Shown piece by piece: positions 56,401 to 64,000 of a stretch of 64,000 bases of DNA (position 1 is its first letter; each line of letters begins with the position of its first letter). The DNA is from Isoetes taiwanensis. Lineage: Eukaryota; Streptophyta; Lycopodiopsida; Isoetales; Isoetaceae. Under the pieces are notes generated by a model. That model made no database searches, was not told where the DNA came from, and worked only from the letters and a program-made list of their open reading frames with translations. The stretch lies in NCBI GenBank assembly GCA_021234155.1, contig JAJEKV010000011.1, forward strand, positions 5,599,132 through 5,663,131. Direction: 5' to 3'. The translations under genes and the position numbers were made by a program.

Positions 56401-57165
56401 AATTACGAGCCGCCCGTGGTAGCATCCAAGCGGGCCTTTCAAATTTAAGGCCGACGACCGAAGTTATTACGCCGCGGCGTTGCCAATAATGTCGCCACGT
56501 GGACAAGTGATTTAGGAGGAGGGAATTCCCACTCACGGGAGTGCAATTTTCGGATTGCTCGAACCGACCCTGCGCCATTTTCTCGAGAGGAGAGGGGCGA
56601 TTCAGCGGGCGCCAGAGTCATGTGGTCTCGATATCTGGCGCCAGAGTTACTTTTACTTGTTTAAGGTAAAAATCGATTGAATAGACCTCCTACGACCTCT
56701 AAGCCATCGTTTTATAACCTTTGCTTTGTTTTTAACGTATTCTTGCTCGTCCTGCGGATGGACGAATCTGTTAACACGAAATTAGCTTGAATACCTCCAT
56801 AAATGAGAACGGGGGCCCGCAGATGAGGCCGCAAACTCCCTTAAGTTACCGTGATCGTTCGTAGATATAGCCGGGTTTCAATCAGATGCAGAGGTGGAAT
56901 CCCCTTCCAAAGAGAAGGAAAAGGGCGAAAAGCCTGATCCGACAACAGTTGTCGAGCCCCCCTGCAGATAAAAATCCAGCCTCTGTTAAGGCTCATTGGC
57001 AGGAGGATATTCATGGGGCTCAAGGAGATGGCGAGGTTGTTCGGGAAGATTTCTTGGAGCACCCACGTGGGAAGAGCCCCGGACTCTTGGTATGATCGGT
57101 TGGGTTGAGATGGAGGTGCCGTGTAGACGTCTGCGATAAGAGCTACAAAGTGAGAAAAGGTTGAT
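56401..57165. other. GC-richer spacer, no gene recognised
   Basis: No family motif. A short open stretch at 56886-57095 is rich in charged residues. Confidence 0.4.
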
Positions 57166-57691
57166 TTAGAAAATCATAGGTTCAGGGCACACCAGATTTA
57201 TGAGAATTTCAAGCTCCCCGATGCTCCAAGGGGTCGGATTCCTGGCAACAAGAGCAAGGGTGAATCCAAGAAGAGGGACTATGGGAAGATAGTGTGGCGC
57301 CAATCTTGTGATCCCGATTTCAAGTATGCCCATAACTTGACCAGGAAACTTCAAAGGACTAGACAAGCTGCAGCAGTATTGGCGGATCAACAGATAGATA
57401 TTGCTTCCACCAAGGGGAGTGACTTCATCGATTTGCGTGTTCGAGAAAGAAAGCACGGAGCTCGAATCGTGAGAAGCAAATAAGGGAAATTCGGGCTCGA
57501 ATTGCTCGAAGCCATGGCAATGGGGTCACCGAGGAGGAAATTTGGCCGCCCAGCCCTAAATGGGATTCCGAGCAGGCCCAAGTGGACGTAGACGATTGGA
57601 GTGCCGAGGTTGCTGCTGCAGATGATAATCTGAAATCTCCCTGTGTTAAAAGGAGGACCACATTGTTCGGATGCACCATTGAAGCCGGGGT
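57166..57691 (+). pseudogene. Broken coding segment of unknown family
   Basis: One frame reads RQAAAVLADQQIDIASTKGS then DFIDLRVRERKHGARIVRSK and stops at 57481. A frame shifted by one base continues at once with EIRARIARSHGNGVTEEEIW and DVDDWSAEVAAADDNLKSP until about 57694. The continuity across the stop suggests one ancestral coding region of at least 170 residues broken by an indel. It could be an upstream part of the Ulp1-like gene or of a transposon. Confidence 0.45.
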
Positions 57692-58286
57692 TTAACTAAG
57701 GCCCGACGAGAATACGCTATCATGGCTCCCAATCATATTATTTCTCGAAGAATCCAGCCCGATGATAAGAGGAGCCGGTTGATTCGAAGATAAAACCCAG
57801 CGAGGATAAGATTTCATTATTTGTATTGCATAGATCCCTCCTTTCACATTGTTGTTACGTCCTACGAGAGAGGTGCAGAATCGAGAGATGGACCTTTAAT
57901 TTCACATTGACATATCCAATTGTTGTGGAGAGTCCGCTACTTAAGGTGGGCAGCAAATCGCATAATCCGTGGAGTTCTTCATCCGAGGCAGAGGCCCAAA
58001 ATTCCAAACAATTCCAAGTGGCCTCGGAGATTTGGCATGCGAGGTGGATGATTCGCATTGGAGCTTCTTTCTTTGTGAGTGTAATTTTGCTACTCTGAGT
58101 TCATACATTGCTCAAACAATTGGAATTCTGTTTTAATTTGCACATCCTCTCCTCATGGTACTTGTCCATTCGATTCCTATTCAGAAGAGATGTCACCATG
58201 TAATGGTTCACCCTGCTACATTCGGATTATTTCTAAGTGGAAGCAAGGCAGGTTTAGGCGGGGCATATGACCAATTTGCAAAGTTG

Positions 58287-58991
58287 ATCCCGCCATCACC
58301 GTTTGGCAAAGCTGCTCAATGGAGAATTCAAAGATATTCGATTACTACTACATTCCTGTTAATGCAAGGTAACATCTGCTTGTGAAGTTAAAAGATCCCC
58401 TTCATTTTTAATTGTCAAGTGATTAGTTTTATCGAACTGTAGTGGCCATTGGAGCCTGTTTATATTAGTTGTTGATCAATTGGCATGCCAGAAGCTGAAC
58501 AAGCCCTGCCCGTGCATTTTGCACTTTGATTCTTATGATCCCCTGCATGCAGATGTTCGAGGCTTCATAATTTTGTGAGTTATTTCAGGCGTACACATAT
58601 TTATGGTTTCAGCATAGGTAATTAGGTTCTTATTTTAGGGATTGAACTCGGATTACATTTCCAGGTTCTTGAGTGACCTATTCAAGAGGTGGAAGCACGA
58701 GGAATCAGCACTTCACAATGCTCCTTGCATACTGATGGATGCTCCCCAGCAACATAACAGCCAAGATTGTGGTATATATGTCATAAATTATGTGAATAGA
58801 TTTATTCGAGATGTTTGTAGCACCAAAGATCAGGTAAATCACAATTCTGAATGACTTAAGAATTGTCACTTTTCAGATTATCATTTCTAAGAATTGTTCT
58901 TTTTCAGGTTGTCATTACCCGGGATTGGTTCCAGAAGGAAGAGATAGACAATACCCGGCACTGTTTCATTAGTTTTGCAGAAATTGAGTGA
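58287..58991 (+). CDS. Ulp1/SENP-type SUMO protease-like gene, C-terminal catalytic region
   Basis: Four exons join in frame: one ending VWQSCSMENSKIFDYYYIPV followed by NA (to 58368), 58443-58574, 58665-58833, and 58908-58991 ending at TGA. The spliced product carries GHWSLFILVV (catalytic His), CILHFDSYD (Asp), MDAPQQHNSQ (Gln) and DCGIYVINYV (Cys), the full C48 peptidase set in the right order. Ulp1-family enzymes cleave SUMO precursors or remove SUMO from targets in nucleus or cytosol; many plant relatives are carried by Mutator or CACTA transposons, so this may be transposon-linked. The 5' part, including the usual WLND region, was not found; the start given is only where the readable frame begins. 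The gene lies 120 bp left of Helitron H. Confidence 0.7.
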
Positions 58992-60233
58992 CTGTCTAGC
59001 CCAAGGGAAATCCACTTTCTATTTGCCCGAAGCCCCGGATCAGTTCTCTCGTCCAGTTACCCGTCTGCTGTTAAATGGCCCCCGAAAATAACAATGGATC
59101 TAATCTGTATACTAGTAATGGTGCCCAGCGTTGCTGGGCATAAGTTGAGAACTTGAGACAAAACCTACTAACTCCTTGTCATAAATATAATATAATTAGG
59201 CAAATCCCGTAAGAAATTATCATTGGATGTGTGTGTCTGAGGGCTCTCAAAACCGTTGGACCTTTGGATGTTTATTATAGAGCCATGTGAGCTAAACTTG
59301 CAAATTAATTGTTGAGTTAAGTGTTGATCATTTGGAGTCCACATAGGTTGGAGATGCTACTGTTGTTACGTGATAAGCATTCTTTATGTAATGTTTGCAA
59401 TAAAGTTTCCTTGCAAATAGATTGTATTATAGAATGGTTATGCTACATAGGTTGGAGATATTGCAAATATTATTTAAAGGAGATATTGCAAATATTATTT
59501 AAAGAATGCTTATCAGGTAACAGTGGTAGCTGCATTATAGAAGGGTGCTTGCAGAAAGGTTGCATTATAGAAGGGTGTTGAAGGACATTCATGGAAATGG
59601 CCTTGTAGTGAAACAACATTATTGAGATTGCATTACTCTTAAGGATGTTGGAAAAAGCAAATAAACAACATACATAAAATCTATCATACAAAGTTTACCA
59701 TGTTCTATCATACAAAGTTTACCATGTTCTATAACTTTTGAAGGTCGTTTTGGTTTGTCCTAAATTTTTTGACAATGTATCTAAGTTGCAGAATAGTTCA
59801 CGGATAAATATAAATGCTTTCTGCTTATGAAGCCCCCAAAGTTTGAACAACCATTTTTCTCCAACAGCTGATTATGATCATGCATACAATTAATCTATAA
59901 AGATGGCTACCGCGAATGTAAGATCTAAAAAAAGATGATCAGAAAGCAAGATATTTTCCTCCATGAATATGGTGTCAGGTGCTAGATATTTTGCATTCAT
60001 GAAATATGTGATTTGTTTTATATGTTTGTCAAATCTATATAAGATGTAAGAATCAAAGGACGGTATCAGCTCTGTTTGCAAGACCAACATCTTTACAATT
60101 ATGCCTGCAACTAATCCATGGACAATACTTTATAATAAATAGATATATACCTTCATTTACCTTGCATACAGTTGAGCAATACCAAACTGAATCAAGAAGT
60201 GTTCAGTTGTAATTCATGTTTTAAAAGTTCCTT

Positions 60234-60640
60234 TTGCCAGGCGCAACATCAAAAGTCATATGGCGCATTTTTCCTCCTATTCCAGAGCCCCTTTTTCGTG
60301 TCTCTATAGAATATGACATCTTAGAAGTGAAAGCAAAACTTTCAGTAGAGTTCATGGATTCAACACCTCTGTTTCTGGCCATGGGCGTGCACCACCAATC
60401 TGCGCCATTTTCTTGGTTCAGAGTAAAATAAATACATGTAGCAACAATTGATAGAAAAAAAAAATTGATAGTTTCACCATATGCATGCTTGCCTAGATGA
60501 GTTGTACAACAGTCTTGTACTAAAAGGTAATTTGCAATAGTATCAAGAACTTCAAAAATATAGTTTGATACCACAAACACGATGTTACTTGGGCAAAACC
60601 TCAATGTCGGCGGACGGTTTTTATGTGCGAAACCTTCCAA
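60234..60640. other. Possible captured gene fragment in Helitron H
   Basis: The minus strand is open over 139 codons (NGADWWCTPMARNRGVESMN...), and the plus strand over 65 codons (KVIWRIFPPIPEPLFRVSIE). Which strand is coding is unclear, and no family was recognised. Confidence 0.3.
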
Positions 60641-61381
60641 TCCACCGAGACCTACGCAATGTTGAGGCAGAGCTATAGTTTATTTTGTTTGAACATCAAG
60701 ATGTTAATTTATCTTTGATGTTTTGGCGGTCATATATCATCACAATATGGTAAAATCTGCAAAAGAAAACATCTTTTGTTCAACATCTCGTGATCATTGC
60801 TCAAATCATAAACGAAGACATCCGGTGATTGTTACTTGAATGGGTATCGTAGGTAGATTAAAACCTTCAGATTTGCAAATTCTATCAAACGTCCATAATC
60901 ATAATCATCAGTAATATCATAGGCATTGATTGGTCATTTGTGAGTCGCAAAATGCTTAAAAGGAAAAGTTCTTGGTCTTCTCCATTAGAGCCTTGCCATT
61001 GCATAAGCTTGTTAAACCCGCAAAAGAAGAGGTTCAAGATTATTTGTTAATGGCTTAAAAACCATGCAAAAGCAAACGGATTATCTCACTATCTGGGAGT
61101 GTGCCGCAGTATTGCATATACATGGTGCCCTGGAGAAATATCTACAACAAACAAACAGATGAAGATCCTAAAAGGCAAGGGATTAAAAGATGCACCTCAA
61201 GTAAATTGTAGATAGAGTTGGCAAAATTTTGTTTGCTCAAAAAAAAAAGAAGCCTTGCAGAACCGTGCCATGCACCTCTTGCAAAGACTCTCGATACCAA
61301 ACAATCATGCCATGCACCATTTCTAGATCAAATGCAATGCTTTATCTTCACTTGTGAAGAAAAGTACCTTACCCGACAAGA

Positions 61382-61627
61382 ATGGGTGGCGAATATCTAA
61401 AGGGCTTTGATCTTCATTGGTGGCACCTTAGTTCTAAAGAAGGAATGGATGGTATGGTCTTGCTTGAACCGGGCGAGAAATGGCATCATTTTCATCCACT
61501 TACACCGTTTACTCTTTGTGATGCTCCTTGCTTGAAGTCCCCCGCTCTGCATTCTGCAAAACAAATAATATTATGGACCGTTATGATGCAAGATTTCCTG
61601 TGTGTATATGTGGATGTTCTTACCTAA
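61382..61627 (+). other. Possible captured exon in Helitron H
   Basis: Reads GMVLLEPGEKWHHFHPLTPF followed by TLCDAPCLKSPALHSAKQ. The composition (W, H, P, C) is unlike random sequence, but no family was recognised. It lies antisense to the Helitron. Confidence 0.35.
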
Positions 61628-62526
61628 AGAGCAACGTCGTCATATTGCTCATATGAGCCCACTGGTTCCGGAAGTGAATAAATACAGGCCCATCCATATA
61701 TTGCTTTTGTTGGCGTTAAATCATAGACTTGACTGCTTTGTTCAATCACCTGGACAATACGAAGATTTAGACCTTGTCTCGACCCCCACCCAACGGCCTT
61801 CAGCCTCCCAGCAGCCGCTTCCAAAACCTTCCTTCCTGTCTCGAAAGGGCGTCCTTTTTTTTAATTGACTGCTGCAACACATAGGAATTTTTCGGAAGGG
61901 CTCTATAGCTCTTGCAAAAATTCCTTCTCACGCCTGCTCTGCTAGAATAAAGCTTCCTTGTGTGTTACCGACTCTTTATTGCAGTAGGAATCCATGTGAG
62001 TTCATAAAGCCAAATTAAAAATCTTACTAAATCAAGCCCAGAAGAAGAAAGAAAATGTGAACTGCTCTTGCAAAGCATCCGCAGCCGCAACCCATAGATT
62101 GTTCCAGGAACCCTAGCAAAAGAAAACCCAAACTCTGTTGCTATGGCCAGTGCCCAGCTCAACCATCGGCAGTCCGCAACCCAGAGATTGTTCCAGAAGA
62201 TGCGTTCTGGAGGAGGAGCTAGCAGCTCGAAGGTGCTACTGCCGCCTCGCTAACCCTAGCAAAAAAAACCATCTTATATTAAGAATCTGACGTGGCATCA
62301 TCTCCTCCATTGATTTCATCAAATCTGGGCCGCCCAAATTAGGGCTGGGTCCAACACTTACACAATAACATTATAATATAAGATTGAATGTAATTTGAGT
62401 AAACTGTATGCACATATGAATATAAGAAATGAACTTTCTGTGAAATATTTGTCAATGTGGAATATGAGACAATTCTATGAAATATTGGTCAATGTGAAAT
62501 ATTGGTCAATGTGTCAATGTCCCTTG

Positions 62527-63025
62527 ATAATTATGTTGTGATCCCCGCCTCCGGGATCACAACATAATTATTGGGGATCCCCTCCTCCGGGATCACTACG
62601 TGCGTGGCTGTGGATCCCCTCCTCCGGGATCACACGTCCGCGAAAAAAACATTATTTAATTTCAATGGTATGGATATTATTTTCGATATTAAGGGATTCA
62701 TTGTAGATGCCGGATGATCCCCTCCTCCGGGATCACAACATAATTAATGGGGATCCCCTCCTCCGGGATCACACGTCCGCGAAAAAAGCATTATTTAATT
62801 TCAATGGTATGGTTACTATTTTCGATATTAAGGCATATTCTTCTGTAGATGCCGTGTGATCCCCACCTCCGGGATCACAACATAATTAATGGGGATCCCC
62901 TCCTCCGGGATCACACGTCCGCGAAAAAAGCATTATTTAATTTCAATGGTATGGTTACTATTTTCTATATTAAGGCATATTCTTCTGTAGATGCCGTGTG
63001 ATCCCCACCTCCGGGATCACACGTC
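62527..63025. repeat. GATC-hairpin repeat cluster 2, tandem array
   Basis: Eight hairpins of the form GATCCC-C(T/A/G)CCTCC-GGGATCAC. They sit in three to four tandem units of about 141-175 bp that also share CACACGTCCGCGAAAAAA, TTATTTAATTTCAATGGTAT and TTCGATATTAAGG. The first hairpin (62527-62571) is extended to a perfect 19-bp stem: ATAATTATGTTGTGATCCC, loop CGCCTCC, then the exact complement. Confidence 0.9.
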
Positions 63026-63164
63026 CGGTTCTTAAATGTCCCAATTTAACCTCACTGGTTTGATTTATTAAATGAGTTGCGTTGCCCCCTAAGTTATCGT
63101 ATGTAGTGAGAACAATTGAAAGTAAACTCATAAATGACTTAACATGTTCTGTTCAACTGCATAC

Positions 63165-63918
63165 TTACAATAACCCCTCCATCTCAACTTGCTTCCAGCT
63201 CTTCTTGATTTCCTTGTCCTTCCTGTTCCCAAGCTCTATCAAAGGCTTGAGCCTGGCCAAACTATTTCCACACTTCTCTTCAATTGCCAAGGTGGGGAGA
63301 GTTGTTATGGCTATCATGTTGGTGCCCCCAACATCATTCATTCTCTCTAGCCTAGTGTCGAGTTGTCTCATAAGAGAATCAGTAGCAACAAGCATGCTAG
63401 GATCTTTTTCTGCCCTTGACACCACTCTAGCAATTACTTCCTGTAAGGATGCACGAGTCTTATCCAAGTTAAACCTTCTCTCCATTTGGGAGAGAGACTC
63501 CTCTCCCAAGCATACAATGTCGGCCACATCTTCACATGGGTTTCCCTCCCCAGGAACTATCTCCTCACATGGCCTCAACTGGTCCATGCCCCCAGCAATT
63601 GTCCCATATTGGGACCCAAGCACATGTAAAAGATCCTGATCTCTGTAGTTGCCCAGCAATTGCATAACCTTAACCTGGTGTTTACACAAGTTGCCCTTGG
63701 CTCCCCAAGGGCAGTCACAGCATGCCCAATTCTTGTGTGCCCCGTTCACAAAGTAAGGACCTAGCCCTAGAGTACGTTCGCTTTGCACTTCTGCCTCACC
63801 TTCCTCGAAGTTGGTGAATGTGACTTGTTCATCAGCAATCTTCCTTGCACCTCGTATGGCGCACTCTATTATCTCCTCCTGGGATGTGTTTACTACAAAG
63901 CCTGCTTCATTCATGGAC
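63165..63918 (-). CDS. SWIM zinc-finger protein, exon
   Basis: The exon is preceded by acceptor TTTGTGTTGTAG and starts SMNEAGFVVNTSQEEIIECA. NWACCDCPWGAKGNLCKHQV (about residues 72-91 of the exon) is a SWIM finger (C-x-C-x8-C-x-H), a zinc-binding module found in MULE transposases, FHY3/FAR1 proteins and plant SWIM proteins. The remainder is helical and rich in charged residues (LIELGNRKDKEIKKSWKQVE near the end). A TAA falls in a GTAAGT at the left edge (63167-63162), so the exon may instead end by splicing at about 63168. The 5' part lies beyond the window. Function is unknown; either a host gene or a transposase relative. Confidence 0.65.
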
Positions 63919-64000
63919 CTACAACACAAAGGAATCATATAAACACAAAGGCTAGAGAGAAGGATTAGATGTGTAGGAACTATACATGATGTATGTCATG

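Larger units (their letters stand above)
59112..62383 (-). mobile_element. Helitron H, complete, non-autonomous
   Basis: The 5' tip TCTTATATTATAATG starts at 62383 (minus), preceded by A. The 3' hairpin GCCCAGCAACGCTGGGC lies at 59139-59123, then ACCATTA and CTAG ending at 59112, followed by T. The length is 3,272 bp with intact A|T target flanks, so it is the family reference copy in this window. It has no Rep/helicase but contains exon-like pieces (60234-60431, 61382-61627). Confidence 0.88.

Noticed and set aside
63783-63968. Plus-strand 61-codon ORF at the right edge
   Set aside because: It lies antisense to the SWIM exon and lacks any motif.

Overview
The window is nuclear DNA from a land plant. 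It carries DAD1-type phospholipase A1 genes, an NB-LRR immune receptor with spliceosomal introns, plant-style LINEs, a copia element and many Helitrons. The receptor has a protein-kinase-like N-terminus, an architecture best known from mosses and other non-flowering plants. I therefore lean towards a bryophyte, lycophyte or fern, but the sequence does not fix the species. Gene density is low; most bases are nested or decayed transposable elements and tandem repeats.

Layout. 0-4 kb: a LINE tail, then an intact lipase gene inside one arm of a large inverted duplication. 4.2-8.3 kb: a degenerate LINE with a tandem-monomer 5' end. 10.4-14 kb: a small copia-type LTR element with a DNA transposon inside one LTR. 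15.4-17 kb: a second intact lipase gene. 18.9-24.4 kb: a gypsy RT scrap and two LINE copies. 26-27.8 kb: a long CAA microsatellite, minisatellites that expanded a lipase fragment, and a broken CHAT-domain fragment. 27.9-30.9 kb: the second arm of the inverted duplication, whose lipase copy is a pseudogene carrying a 322-bp MITE. 31.2-47.5 kb: a nest of Helitrons sharing one terminal hairpin, three of which contain 1.4-1.6 kb of almost pure homopurine/homopyrimidine minisatellite. 50.1-54.6 kb: a two-exon pseudokinase-NB-LRR gene. 56-56.4 kb and 62.5-63.0 kb: clusters of a GC-rich hairpin repeat. 58.3-59.0 kb: a Ulp1/SENP-type protease gene with its catalytic residues intact. 59.1-62.4 kb: a complete 3.3-kb Helitron. 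63.2-63.9 kb: an exon of a SWIM zinc-finger protein.

Functional genes are probably few: two plastid-type lipases (acyl-lipid hydrolysis, possibly oxylipin or stress signalling), one NLR immune receptor, one SUMO-protease-like gene and one SWIM protein. The most notable structures are the Helitrons inserted precisely into the AT-rich 5' tips of other Helitrons of the same family, the homopurine tracts they carry, the new 322-bp MITE with a 4-bp target duplication, and the GATC-hairpin repeats. Coordinates of decayed elements are approximate. No alignment or database search was run.
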